Source: Zea mays
Lineage: Eukaryota; Streptophyta; Magnoliopsida; Poales; Poaceae
Length of the DNA stretch: 64,000 nucleotides
Reading direction: 5' to 3'
NCBI RefSeq assembly: GCF_902167145.1
Contig: NC_050100.1
Location: 191,635,439 to 191,699,438, forward strand
The position numbers and the translations under genes were made by a program. Every line of letters begins with the position of its first letter. Within the stretch, counting starts at the first letter, position 1. Under the pieces are notes generated by a model that had not been told where the DNA came from, ran no database searches, and saw only the letters and a program-made list of their open reading frames with translations. Shown piece by piece: positions 30,228 through 42,502 of the stretch.

Positions 30228-32760
30228 ATAATAGGAGTTCTGTACAAAATAAATAAATAATTACATTATAAGAAGACAACGGTCCAGCAACCCAAAGTTG
30301 ACTGGGAGACGACGGCCTAGACCTCTCACGAACACATCGCAGCATCCTCCATGCGCCTCATCCTGTGGTACCTGTTCTTGACCTGTGAGGGGGTGTGAGA
30401 CAGCAAGAGTGAGCTCACATACGTTCATTGCTCAACAAGTTGTGGGGAATAATGTGCATGAACTCGCCAAAGATGGGAGCTCATGTGAAGTGTAAGGCTT
30501 ACCAACGGAGATGGTTGAAGCTGAGTATTGCTTTTAGAGTTGGTCAAAATTTTATTAGCATTTAGTAAGTATAAGTAAATACCAACCCAACTAAGTAATA
30601 GAACAAAAGTAATAACAACACCTGCGATGCAATGCATATGGCAAATTGAATTTAGTTCCATAGATTAATCATGTGAGGGTCCGAGCTGCTCATGACCGTG
30701 AGCACGGCTAGTATACCAGTTTTACACTCTGAAGAGGTTGCACATCTTTACCCACAAGCCGTGTTACCCATCTGCCAAGGGGTCATGAATCCCATACACC
30801 TCTACCAAGGAAGCGAGGCAGAGTAACACTACGAGGCCTTTACAAAGTTCGACTAGCTTCAGAAAACCTGCTACAGTTTATAGGAAGCTCCAATGCAGGG
30901 ATCCCTTGCCTGACCGCCATCGCAGCAAAATCAACCAAGGACCTCCCCACACTGACCACTCCCCTACTGCCCTTGCCCCTTTCGGGTAAGGTAGTCCTCC
31001 ACTAGCTTTCCTAATTAATCAGCCAAGGGCGTCCCATTAAACCCTTGTGGTAGCATTGTTTTCCCGGGTGGTCACTCCATGTTCCAATTAACATAATGAT
31101 CTTATCATGAACAGTAAATAACAATTGATAACAAAAGTATGAATAATGTGTATCTCAATGCCCAAATCCACATATAGCACTAGCAAGTACTACCCAAAAA
31201 GTTCAGTGGTAAACAAGGCATAAAGATAGTCAAACTAGGGTAACCTATTAGGCCCCATCAAAATTAACTTATGCAGATCATTATGATTAATCAGAACATG
31301 ACTGGGTAAAAAGAAGTGATCAAGGGCACAACTTGCCTGGCACTTGAGATTCCAGTTACCAAGATGATTCTTCAGATTCTCGTAACCTCACTGCTAGTCG
31401 TAGCAATACAAATGAACATGGTATAGATGAAATTAACATCGCACCAAACATAAGAACATATTGCATAATAATAATCTACACGTTGCTATGAGATCGCAGG
31501 ATCGAGCACTACTAAGATCGGAGTCGTGGTCATCAAGTTATGATGTGATTAAATGATTAACACCAGGTTCTAGGTTTATTTTATAATTCCAGAGAAAAGA
31601 TAACCTAAAGTAGTAACTAATTCAACTTTAATCTAAATTATAAATTGACCATAGATCATCTTCTAGTAGATTATAATGATAAGTAGATTAACAAGACTAA
31701 CCCACATAAATTAAATAAAGATCTAATTAGAAAAGAATGAGACATGGCATTATAAATGTGGTTACTGCGTAGTAAATATTTGTACGAGACTAAAGCAACT
31801 GGAACGAGTCAAATCGGACTTAAAACGAAGGGGTTATGAATTTCTGAAGGTTTTATGTATTTGATGCGAGATTAATTAAGAGATGAATTTTAATATGGTT
31901 TTCATGTCAAAACAGTGGCAATAGGTGATAAACAATATTATTATAAAATTATAAAAATTGGAATGGGTCAATTTGGACATCATATCAATTTTCTATGAAT
32001 TAAACATACTCTAGTATTTATTTTCACATTAAAAATCATTTTCTAATCACTTTTACTGAATTTCTAATTCCCTGGACTGGGCGCCAAAATCTGGAAAAGC
32101 CAGGGGCCCCAGCGCAATGCTTACTAGACTCAGTGCACAGGATCTGTAGACTGCGGGTTAATTCCTGATAAGCGCAGGGTCTCTTTTGAAAGACGCGCTA
32201 GCCGAAGGGGTACGGGCGAGTATTGGCCATCCGATCAGGAAACAAGGGCACAGATTAAATCTGCCTCACTTGAACCGGTAAGCAATACGAGCCCTCGGAT
32301 CCAATTTCTACGCCTAGGATTTAATGTGACTACGATCTAATCCGACCCGTTCATTACGATCTAACGGCGCGGACATAATCATGCTGAGGTCTAATCCTGG
32401 CCCTTGGCCGAAGATCCAGTGACACGCGTTCAATGCATCGAAGGGGTATCTCAGTTTTAATCTCAACCGTTCTCCCAAGATCTAACGACGCGAGCCTATC
32501 TCCCCTACGGTACCCACCAGACGGCGTCGCCGCCACAAAACACGGTGGAGGTTCGCCGGAGTAAGCCCAACCTTCGATTAGGGTGCTATCTTCTACCGAA
32601 CAAGGCGTTACACGATGCGAAGAGTACAAGGAATAGGATGGTGTGGTCTTTACCGGCTGGTATTGTCCTGATGTAGGTCGACCGCGGAGGGTTACGTCGC
32701 GGCGACGTTATGGCGGAGAAGCGTGTCACCGCGGAAGTTCCTGTCGTCGATGAGCAATCC
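30228..32760 (-). repeat. Element A 5' LTR, fragment 2
   Basis: Continues the LTR started at 17239 once element C is removed. AT-rich in 31080-32060, with no coding frame of note. The stretch 30690-31080 (TTACCCACAAGCCGTGTTAC, GGCGTCCCATTAAACCC) resembles LTR sequence I remember from maize Del-type elements. It is interrupted at 32760 by element D and resumes at 54164. Confidence 0.8.
32756..32760. repeat. Target-site duplication of element D (left)
   Basis: AATCC, matching 54159-54163. Confidence 0.94.
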
Positions 32761-33944
32761 TGAAAGTCACCTAGAGGGGGGTGAATAGGGCGAATCTGAA
32801 ATTTATAAACTTAAGCACAACTACAAGCTGGGTTAGCGTTAGAAATATGAATGAGTCCGAGAGAGAGGATGAAAAACAAATCGCGGGCAAATAAAGAGTG
32901 AGACACGATGATTTGTTTTACCGAGGTTCGGTTCTTGCAAACCTACTCCCCGTTGAGGTGGTCACAAAGACCGGGTCTCTTTCAACCCTTTCCCTCTCTC
33001 AAACGGTCACTTAGACCGAGTGAGCTTCTCTTCTCAATCAAACGGGACACAAAGTCCCCGCAAGGACCACCACACAATTGGTGTCTCTTGCCTCGGTTAC
33101 AATTGAGTTGATCACAAGAAAGAATGAGAAAAAAAGCAATCCAAGCGCAAGACCTCAAATGAACACAAGTCACTCTCTCACTAGTCACTATTTGATTTGG
33201 AATGAACTATGGACTTGGGAGAGGATTTTGATCTCTTTGGTGTGTCTTGTATTGAATGTTATAGCTCTTGTAAGGTGTAGGAAGTTGGAAAACTTGGATA
33301 CAATGAATGGTGGGGTGGTTGGGGTATTTATAGCCCCAACCACCAAAAGTGGCCATTGGGAGGCTGACTGTCGCATGGCGCACCGGACAGTCCGGTGCGC
33401 CTGCCACGTCACCTGGCCATTGGAATCTGACCGTTGGAGCTTCTGTCTTTTGGGGCACCGGACAGGCACTGTTCAGTGTCCGGTGCGCCATCTGCCTCTG
33501 CTCTGACTCTGGCACGCACTGTAGCGCATTCAATGCGGTTGCAGGCGACCGTTGGCGCTGAAGTAGCCGTTGCTCCGCTGGCACACCGGACAGTCTGGTG
33601 CACCACCGGACACTGTCCGGTGCTTCACCGGACAGTCCGGTGAATTATAGAGGAGCGGCCTCCAGAATTCCCGAAGGTGAGCAGTTCAGAGTTGGAGACC
33701 CTGGTGCACCGGACACTGTTCGGTGGCACACCGGACAGTTCGGTGCACCAGACCAGGGCACACTTCGGCTGACTTTGCTCTCTTGTATTTGAATCCTTTT
33801 TCGGTCTTTTTATTGGATTTTTGTGAACCTTTGGCACCTGTAGAACTCATAATCTAGAGCAAACTAGTTAGTCCAATTTATTTGTGTTTGGCATTTCAAC
33901 CACCAAAATTAATTTGGGAAAGGTGTAAGCCTATTTCCCTTTCA
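32761..33944 (-). repeat. Element D 3' LTR
   Basis: Differs from 52950-54158 by a few percent and several small indels. It has a minus-strand TATAAATA at 33325-33332 and palindromes between 33378 and 33760. ORFs overlapping the palindromes are not genes. Confidence 0.93.
33370..33760. repeat. Sirevirus palindrome cluster in element D 3' LTR
   Basis: Several copies of CACCGGAC(A)GTCCGGTG and half-sites such as CACCGGACACTGTTCGGTG. One perfect version, GCGCACCGGAC-A-GTCCGGTGCGC, lies near 33379-33401. They lie downstream of the LTR TATA box in plus-strand coordinates, that is upstream of it in the sense direction of the element. This fits an enhancer-like position. Confidence 0.85.
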
Positions 33945-34555
33945 ATCTCCCCCTTTTTGGTGATTGATGCCAACACAAACCAAAGCAAGTATAGAAGTGC
34001 ATAATTGAACTAGTTTGCAGAATGTAAGTGCAAAGGTTACTAAGAATTGAACCAATAAATTCTCATAAGATGCGCATGGATTGATTTTTTAACATTTTGG
34101 ACCAGACTTGCACCACATGTTTTGTTTTTGCAAATTCTTTTGTAAATTCTTTTCAAAGTCCTTTTGCAAATGGTCAAAGGATACATGAATAAGATTTTGA
34201 GAAGCATTTTCAAGGTTTGAATTTTCTTCCCTTGTTTCAAATGCTTTTCCTTTGACTAAACAAAACTCCCCCTCAATAAAATCCTCCTCTTAGTGTTTAA
34301 GAGGGTTTTGGTTATTAGTTTTGAAGAGGATGTACAAATTTGAAATTCTATCAAAAATAAGATACCAGTTGAAAAACATCATGGAAAATCACCATTTGAA
34401 AAATCTTTTCTTAACTCAAATTTTTGAAAATTGGTGGTGGTGCGGTCTTTTTGCTTTGGGCTAATACTTTCTCCCCCTTTGGCATGAATCGCCAAAACGG
34501 ATATTTGAGTGAAATATAAGCCCTTCTATAACTACTTTCTCCCCCTTTGGCAAAC
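33945..34555 (-). promoter_or_regulatory. Multiplied polypurine tracts upstream of the element D 3' LTR
   Basis: On the minus strand the tract AAAAAGGGGGAGAT abuts the LTR. Further tracts with GGGGGAG occur near 34266, 34472 and 34540, the last two in the context TGCCAAAGGGGGAGAAAG. Repeated polypurine tracts in this tail are a named Sirevirus trait. Confidence 0.85.
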
Positions 34556-34775
34556 AAAATATGAGTGAAGATTATACCAAAGACGGAGAGCGGCACGGAG
34601 CGACGGCGAAGGATGAGTAATTTCGATGGAGTGGAGTGGAAGCCTTTGTCTTCGCCGAGGACTCCTTTTCCCTTTCAATCTATGACTTAGTTGGAAATAC
34701 ACTTGAAATACATTAGTCATAGCACATGAAAGATATATGATCAACGGTATATTAATGAGCTATGTGTGCAAAACA
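34556..34775. other. Non-coding tail of element D
   Basis: Spacer between the RT/RNase H stop and the polypurine tract cluster. No envelope-like ORF is present, although some Sireviruses have one. Confidence 0.6.
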
Positions 34776-37120
34776 TCAAAAGAAATTCCTAGAATCAAGA
34801 ATATTTAGCTCATGCCTAAGTTTGGTAAATGTTTGTTCATCTAGTGGCTTGGTAAAGATATCGGCTAATTGTTCTTTGGTGTTAATATATGCAATCTCGA
34901 TATCCCCCTTTTGTTGGTGACCCCTTAAGAAATGATACCGAATGGCTATGTGTTTAGTGCGTCTATGCTCAACGGGATTATCCGCCATGCGGATTGCACT
35001 CTCATTATCACATAGAAGAGGAACTTTGGTTAATTTGTAACCATAGTCCCTGAGGGTTTGCCTCATCCAAAGCAATTGCGCGCAACAGTGGCCTGCGGCA
35101 ATATACTCGGCTTCGGCGGTAGAAAAAGCTACAGAATTTTGCTTCTTTGAAGCCCAAGACACCAGAGACCTTCCTAAGAACTGGCAAGTCTCCAATGTGC
35201 TCTTTCTATTAATTTTACACCCTGCCCAATCGGCATCCGAATAACCAATTAAATCAAATGTGGATCCCTTAGGGTACCAAAGGCCAAACTTAGGAGTATA
35301 AACTAAATATCTCAAGATTCGTTTTACGGCCCTAAGGTGAGCTTCCTTAGGATCGGCTTGGAATCTTGCACACATGCATACAGAAAGCATAATGTCCGGT
35401 CGTGAAGCACATAAATAGAGTAAATAACCTATCATCGACCGGTATACCTTTTGATCTACGGATTTACCTCTCGTGTCGAGGTCGAGATGCCCATTGGTTC
35501 CCATGGGTGTCTTGATGGGCTTGGCATCCTTCATCCCAAACTTGTTTAGAATGTCTTGAATGTACTTCGTTTGGCTAATGAAGGTGCCCTCTTGGAGTTG
35601 CTTCACTTGAAATCCTAAGAAGTACTTCAACTCCCCCATCATAGACATCTCGAATTTTTGTGTCATGATCCTACTAAATTCCTCACATGTAGATTCGTTA
35701 GTAGACCCAAATATAATATCATCAACATAAATTTGGCATACAAACAAATCATTTGCAAGAGTTTTAGTAAATAAAGTAGGATCGGCCTTTCCGACTTTGA
35801 AGCCATTAGTGATAAGGAAATCTCTTAGGCATTCATACCATGCTCTTGGGGCTTGCTTGAGCCCATAAAGCGCCATAGACAGTTTATATACATAATTAGG
35901 GTACTCACTATCTTCAAAGCCGGGAGGTTGCTCAACATAGACCTCTTCCTTGATTGGTCCATTGAGGAAGGCACTCTTCACGTCCATTTGGTAAAGCTTG
36001 AAGCCATGGTAAGTAGCATAGGAAAGTAAAATGCGAATTGATTCTAGCCTAGCTACGGGTGCATAGGTTTCACCAAAATCCAAACCTTCGACTTGTGAAT
36101 ATCCCTTGGCCACAAGTCGGGCTTTGTTCCTTGTCACCACACCATGCTCATCTTGCTTGTTGCGGAAAACCCACTTGGTTCCTACAACATTTTGGTTAGG
36201 ACGTGGAACTAAATGTCATACCTCATTCCTTGTGAAATTGTTGAGCTCCTCTTGCATTGCCACCACCCAATCCGAATCTTGTAGTGCTTCCTCTACCCTA
36301 TGTGGCTCAATAGAGGAAACAAAAGAGTAATGTTCACAAAAATGAGCAACATGAGATCGAGTAGTTACCCCCTTTTGAATATCACCGAGGTTGGTGTTCA
36401 CGGGGTGATCTAGTTGAATTGCTTGGTGGACTCTTGGGTGTGGCGGCCTTGGAACTCGTTCATCTTCCTCATCTTGATCATGGGCATCTCTCCCTTGATC
36501 ATTGCTCTCCTCTTGAGGTGGCTCATCTTCTTGATCTTCTACTTCATCATCTTGAGCCTTATCCTCATCTTGAGTTGGTGGAGATACTTGCATGGAGGAA
36601 GATGGTTGATCTTGTGCTTGTGGAGGCTCTTCGGATTCCTTAGGACACACATCCCCAATGGACATGTTCCTTAGCGCGACGCACGGAGCCTCTTCATCAT
36701 CTAGCTCATCAAGATCAACTTGCTCTACTTGAGAGCCGTTAGTCTCATCAAACACAATGTCACAAGAAACTTCAACTAGTCCAGAGGACTTGTTAAAGAC
36801 TCTATATGCCCTTGTGTTTGAATCATATCCTAGTAAAAAGCCTTCTACAGCCTTAGGAGAAAATTTGGATTTTCTACCTCTTTTGACAAGAATAAAGCAT
36901 TTGCTACCAAAGACTCTAAAATATGGAACATTGGGCTTTTTACCGGTGAGGAGTTCATATGATGTATTCTTGAGGATTCGGTGTAGATACAACTGGTTGA
37001 TGGCGTAGCAAGCGGTGTTGACCGCCTCGGCCCAAAATCGATTCGAAGTCTTGTACTCATCAAGCATGGTTCTTGCCATATCCAATAGAGTTCTATTCTT
37101 CCTCTCCACTACACCATTTT
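34776..37120 (-). pseudogene. pol: Element D pol, distal part: integrase C-terminus, RT and RNase H
   Basis: Begins at the E insertion with GVVERKNRTLLDMARTM, which holds the catalytic Glu of integrase. The integrase C-terminal region follows, then an acidic linker (QDEDKAQDDEVEDQEDE). A TGA at 36216-36218 stands where Trp is expected (NEV-stop-HLVPRP). The next frame holds RT with motif [16 protein letters not shown] at codons 138-141 of the 454-codon frame, and RNase H with [16 protein letters not shown] and CDNESAI. The enzyme residues are all present, so only the nonsense codon and the two insertions break this gene. In a live copy the product copies element RNA in cytoplasmic particles. 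Confidence 0.93.
37116..37120. repeat. Target-site duplication of element E (left)
   Basis: ATTTT, matching 49153-49157. It lies inside the integrase reading frame of element D. Confidence 0.95.
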
Positions 37121-40100
37121 TGTGACGGAACCTCCCAAGTAATTAGGCCCACCTACAGTTGTCTTTGTCCAACGGACATCAGACAACCCTGTAGGTGCCC
37201 CTGAACTACTTGACAAGTTTGGTATCCTTCCTTACCTCACCAGGAACGTCTCCCCCATCTTGTAGACATTACAGAACATCGGAGATAAAGAAATGCGGAA
37301 GCGAATTACATAAACTTTACATTTATTTTAAAAGTAAGCTTGAGTTATATTATTACAGACCAGCCTAAAAGTGAGTGCATAGAAGTAATATTATACAAAC
37401 CAGGGGAGGCACAAGACTCCTCCCGATAAGCTAAAAGCAAAAGATCCTAAACGGAGGACCGAGTCCTCCCGCACTTCAGTCTTGATTTTCTTCTTTCGGA
37501 ACCACCTTGGCACAGAAGTAGCAAAAGTCTGCTACTTCCTCACCTAAAAACAACAAAGGGATAAACCCTGAGTATGGAATACTCAGCAAGTCTTACCCGA
37601 CTAAGGAAAAGACTCTCAAGGGTATGCTGGATAAATAGGAGTCAAGGAGAGGCTTTAGCAAAATCAACTTATACTTTTGCAGAAGTAGCTTACTAAAGTG
37701 AGTCCTTACTTTCAATCTTTTAACGCCATGTTAAGTATTAATAGACTCCATTTGCATCTAGTCTAATTTCACACCACATCAAGACAACATCATTCTTATC
37801 CATTGTGTTCACATCCTGACTCTAGGTTGCAGGGAAGTGACCAAGTCTTCATAACCGCGAAGGTACGGCGATCCGAATCGATTATACTCAGCTGAGGATC
37901 TCCAATCACACGACATATGTAGCACTTAACCCTTGCATATGTCAACCCGCCACCGGGGTTCTTAAGACCGGATCAGGTTCACGTAGACCGAGAGCACAGA
38001 TACACCACCGTCCAGCCTCTTGCCACGGAGGGTACACGCTACTCTCGCCACCGCTCCACGCCCATCTCGTGTTGTCTTATTCCGGCCTTAGTCTGCCCGA
38101 GGCAAGGCTTACCCATGACGAGGCATGTGACCAGTTAAAGGGTCCTCGGTCAGCACGCCTACATACGCGTTAATCCTTAACCAACCTGGGTAGAACATCA
38201 CCTGTTCCTACCCCAAGTTTCCATTTAAGTATTTCCACCCTTAGGAATGTGTCTGTTCCTTAGGATGAAAGAGCATCACGGGGAGCTTTGCAGTAAGATC
38301 CCACTATTGCTCCAAATGAAAATATTCTTGCAGGTAGAAGCTATCCTCTCCATGGTTAAATTGAGGACAACTTCTCTCCACAAGATCTAAGCAAGGCTAA
38401 GCATTTTTGGAAATCATAATTTTGATACTTCACAGAAGTATCTATAAAGGTATGGATATCAAGGAAAGCAATGCATCAAAGGGTTTCAAGTAACTCCTAT
38501 GAACTTAATGCACATTTCACTAGACTTAAGTGTGCGAAAAGTATTTAAAAACTCAAGGAAAGGGGTTGCATGCACCGGGGCTTGCCTTCGTTTGCAGGTG
38601 ATTCAGGCTCGGATCCACAAATGTTGAAGTAGAAACTATTCCCGGCCTGAGTGTCCAAAGGTGGTTGCACTTGCTCTTCAGTTACTTCTACCTCTTCTTC
38701 TCGTTCTAATCATAACCATACGTATGTATAAGAATGGATGCCATGGGATGCTCATGAGGATGCAAAGACAACATAAACTTATTATTTATGTCTTGAATAC
38801 AACTTGCCTTCACGGAGTTCCGGGAACTTAGGGTTTCCGGAGTCGGTAAAGGAGTTCATGGAGCAGGGGGGGTGTTTTGGGGTTTGGTAATCAAACAAGG
38901 TCCAAATCAATTCAAACTCTACCCAAGGCTTCTAAATATTATATAACACTCATATAAAAATTTTGGGCATTTTAGGACTTATCAATTATTTTCTAAAAAT
39001 CTATAATCAAGACTTTTAACTACTTTAAATACCCTAAAATTTCTTACTTCCACTAAAAATCACCAACTTATTTTTGTTAAATACTATAGAAAATAACAAA
39101 CCTAGGAAAATTAGTTTCACAATTTTAGCATTTTTCTACATTTTTCTACACATTTCTAAAGTTTTCCTGAAAAAGAAAAAGAAAAGGGATAAACAGAATT
39201 GGGCCGATTCTGGCCCAGACGGCCCAAGCCTCAGAGAAAACGGAACGCGCCCGCGCCCGCGAGGGAGATTTTGCGCAGAGGCCCTCGGCGTTTTGACTAA
39301 ACCAGAACAGGGTCGTTCACTGTTTTCGCAAGTCACTGACAAATCACAGAAAGACCCTCGGGTTTCTGTTTCTTCGCAGGGGAAGGTCCCCGCCCACGGC
39401 AGCGCACGGAGGAACTCCGGCGAGCGCGTAGACCGGCCGATAGGGGCTATGACTAGCGCACCCGAGCGGCAGACACCAAATCCAAGCTACCCCGAGTAAT
39501 TCCCCTAAGTTAATTGCACAATTGGTGCCCTATTCTAGCCTGCCCACGAGAACCGCGAAGACCATGATCGTTTGATCGTGTTCCCGACGAATGGGGGTTT
39601 CTTAGTTCAAATTGGAGGCTCGGTAAGCATCACAGGGTGACAAGAGTGCTCAAACAAGGGAGGGTGAGGGCTGAACGGACCTAGAAAGGGCTGACCGCGG
39701 TGAGCAGTTTCTTGCGGTGGCAGAAACTTGAATTGGGGAGAACTCCAAATTCGCGGATTCCAGTGAATGACTGTGGCTGATTCGTGGTGGCTGGACAGCT
39801 TACTAGCCTACGGAGTTCGGGGAGGGGTCAATTTATAGCGAGGGTAAGTGGCGGTGGCGAATTTGACCGAGCAGTGCTGGCGGCCGGAGGTGAAGAAGAA
39901 CCTGGGTGCGGTGAAGTCGTGGCAAATGGCGTGGCGAGCTCCCCGTCGACGATGGGATGGCTTAGAGGAGTCACGACGGCACGGTGTAAAGACAGAGCCA
40001 CGCGGCGGACGCCGGTAATGGCTCAACGGCGGTGAAATCCTTATCCGAGGGATCGGTGAGCAAGGGGGAATGGACTACGGCGGGCCGAGGTGGCATCCAG

Positions 40101-41137
40101 CTCACCGGCGGTGAAGATTTTTACCGAGCGAAACTTATCCGATGGCCACGACGCACGAATCTCGGCGACCGGCAATCAACGACGACGGCCACCGGCGACG
40201 AGCACGGGAGGGGATCTTTTTCAGTTTAACCGTACTGTACCATGGCGATCCCATTCAGACAGTCTGTCAGCCGAACTTGGAGCATCATTATCTCTTAATT
40301 TCTAATGTCAACACATGTCGAGCTCTGCAGCAAAAGTGTAGAGCAATATACCATCTACAATTCGACTATAGGACTTGAACATATTTGAGCACTGGATCAT
40401 GCTTGAATCTGAGCTAGAAGTTGATGTCAGTTCACTGCTAAACAGAATTTCAGTTCAAAACAACCTGACAGTCGAACTTTGATGGGGTTTTTCTCTAAAT
40501 TTCTCATAACAACTATGCTTGCACTCTTTAGCAAAGTTGTTCTCCTATAATAGGTCTTCAACTTTGATGTGGTGACCTAGGGCAAAAACCCTATACTTTG
40601 CAAGTTACAAAGCCTCAAAGTTGAGCCCATTCACTAATTTTCAGACTTAGAGCAAAACTCAAATGAGGTCCATTTTGCATTTAAGTCCAAAACTTTGGGT
40701 TTTGCTTTCAAGTCCACATTTTTGTGAACCAAAGGACTTAAGAAACCTATTTGGCTTGGTTTTTGCACTTTAGCCCAAAAGTGGACTAATTTTGCACTTA
40801 GGTCCCTAGGGTTTGGTTTCAGGGTTTTCCAGGGTTCCAATTAGGGTTTCTGGTATCTCAGGGGTACAAAAGTGATTCAAGTTTATTTTTAGGGTCATTT
40901 TATGACTTTTACCCTAAAGTATTTAGGTTTTCTTAACTTGGGTAAAGTTTTACCCCTATAATCCCCATTTAGGGTTAAGTTCCTTAACCAGGGTTCTAGT
41001 TGCAAAACACTTAAAACAACACAACTTGTTTGAAATTTTTGCCTAGTGAATGCACTCTAGGTGTGTCAAACATATGCAATGCCAATGCTATGATGCCATG
41101 CTCAAGTTTTAGTTACAGTAACACCAGGGGTGTTACA
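37121..41137 (-). repeat. Element E 3' LTR
   Basis: TGTGACGG...TGTTACA on the plus strand. Minus-strand TATA box CTATAAAT at 39831-39838. Differs from the other LTR at 37830, 38703, 39199, 39258 and 40474. The ORF at 39074-39499 and its neighbours are present in both LTRs, look like no known protein, and are treated as non-coding. Confidence 0.96.
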
Positions 41138-41172
41138 TCCTTCCCCCCATAAAAGAATCTCGTCCCGAGATT
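41138..41172 (-). promoter_or_regulatory. Element E polypurine tract and adjoining hairpin
   Basis: Minus-strand GGGGGGAAGGA abuts the LTR. The 7-bp inverted repeat AATCTCG (41156-41162) and CGAGATT (41166-41172) with a TCC loop lies next to it, as in elements A and G. Confidence 0.88.
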
Positions 41173-41289
41173 AAAAATCCTAGGGTAAGTAATGGTAAAG
41201 GAAACGCATCACATTTTTATTTCCTTATTTTTGGTACAAGACAGGGGTGATGTGGGGGTTACTTCTTTATTACAACAGCTATACAGGCT

Positions 41290-42210
41290 TTACAATTTAC
41301 ATGAGGCTAGAAAGCCTGGGAAATTCTTATCTAAAAAGTCTTGGGTTTCCCATGTAGCCTCATCTTCCGAATGCTGGTTCCACTGTATCTTGTAGAATTT
41401 GAGAGTCTTTCTTCGGGTGACCCTGTCCTTTTGGTCCAGAACTCGAAGAGGATGTTCTGAGTATGTTAAGTCTGGTTCCAGGACAACATCAGTCACTTCA
41501 ACGGTTCGATCAGGAACCCGAAGACACTTCTTCAATTGTGACACGTGGAACACATTATGCACAGCAGACAATCTTTCGGGGAGCTGAAGTCGATACGCCA
41601 CTGGCCCATATCTTTCCAGAATAAGAAAAGGACCAATATATCGTGGTGCAAGTTTTCCTTTAACTCCGAAGCGCGATACACCCTTCATTGGTGAGACCTT
41701 CAAGTAGACATAGTCTCCTTCCAGGAAATATAAGGGCATTCGTCGTTTGTCTGCATAACTCTTTTGTCGTGCTTGAGCTTTCTTCATATTATGGATAATT
41801 CTCTGAACCTTTTCTTCAACCTCTTTCACCATATCAGGTCTAAAGAAGTATCTTTCTCCAGGTTCAGACCAATTTAGCGGAGTCCGACACCGTCGTCCAT
41901 ATAAAGCTTCAAAGGGTGCCATCTTAATACTTTCTTGATAACTATTATTGTATGAAAACTCCGCCAAAGGTAAACATTCATCCCATTTCAGTGAGAAATC
42001 CAGGACACATGCCCGTAGCATATCTTCAAGTATTTGGTTTACTCTCTCAGTTTGTCCACTGGTTTGAGGATGATAGGCCGAACTGTGGAGCAATTTAGTA
42101 CCCAAGGAGTTGTGAAGTGCTTCCCAAAACTTGGCTACAAATTGAGGTCCACGATCCGACACAATGGTCTTCAGAACACCATGCAGACTAAGAATGTGAG
42201 CAATGTTCAA
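41290..42210 (-). CDS. pol: Element E integrase C-terminal half with chromodomain (truncated pol)
   Basis: A 306-codon open frame. It contains the second catalytic Asp (IVSDRGPQF) and Glu ([15 protein letters not shown]), the conserved [21 protein letters not shown] block, the GPY/F-like module ([30 protein letters not shown]) and a C-terminal chromodomain-like end ([15 protein letters not shown]). The first catalytic Asp and HHCC finger lie upstream in a broken frame. By itself it cannot encode active integrase. Chromodomains in this family tether the integration complex to modified histones. There are no internal stops, which fits the youth of the element. Confidence 0.88.
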   Translation of the reverse strand: MNIAHILSLHGVLKTIVSDRGPQFVAKFWEALHNSLGTKLLHSSAYHPQTSGQTERVNQILEDMLRACVLDFSLKWDECLPLAEFSYNNSYQESIKMAPFEALYGRRCRTPLNWSEPGERYFFRPDMVKEVEEKVQRIIHNMKKAQARQKSYADKRRMPLYFLEGDYVYLKVSPMKGVSRFGVKGKLAPRYIGPFLILERYGPVAYRLQLPERLSAVHNVFHVSQLKKCLRVPDRTVEVTDVVLEPDLTYSEHPLRVLDQKDRVTRRKTLKFYKIQWNQHSEDEATWETQDFLDKNFPGFLASCKL

Positions 42211-42502
42211 TTGGGTATAGACAGTAACTGGGGATCGGTCTTGACTGGCAGAAAATGAGAAATTTTCGTAAGCCGATCAACAATAACCCCGATAGAGTCA
42301 TACCCTTTTATAGTCCTGGGTAATCCCACGATAAAGTCCATACAATATCTTCTCCTTTCCGTGTTGGGATAGGTAAGGATTGTAATGGACCAACAGTCTT
42401 CATGTATATGGCCTTGACACGTTTACAAGTGTCACATCTAGCCCTATAGTGTGCAATTTCAATTTGCATCTTTGCCCACCAGAAGAACACATAAGGTTCC
42501 AT
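42211..42502 (-). pseudogene. Element E integrase N-terminal remnant
   Basis: The minus-strand frame shows [20 protein letters not shown], recognisable as the zinc-finger end of a gypsy integrase (CDTC pair). It then passes through frameshifts into the frame starting near 42210. The catalytic-core start is degraded. Confidence 0.75.

Noticed and set aside
30228..32760. AT-rich stretch as a host intergenic region or gene fragment
   Set aside because: Its position between the C duplication and the D duplication, and continuity with 17239-17361 and 54164-54834, make it LTR sequence of element A.
34556..34775. Envelope-like ORF downstream of the D pol
   Set aside because: No frame of useful length, signal peptide or membrane segment is present in this tail.
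39074..39499. 141-codon ORF present in both LTRs of E
   Set aside because: No similarity to any family I know. It includes a poly-Lys run from an A-rich tract and lies in LTR sequence, without support for translation.
37121..41137. 4-kb segment repeated at 45136-49152, considered as a segmental duplication of a host region
   Set aside because: TG...CA-type ends, primer site, polypurine tract and a 5-bp target duplication show that it is an LTR pair.
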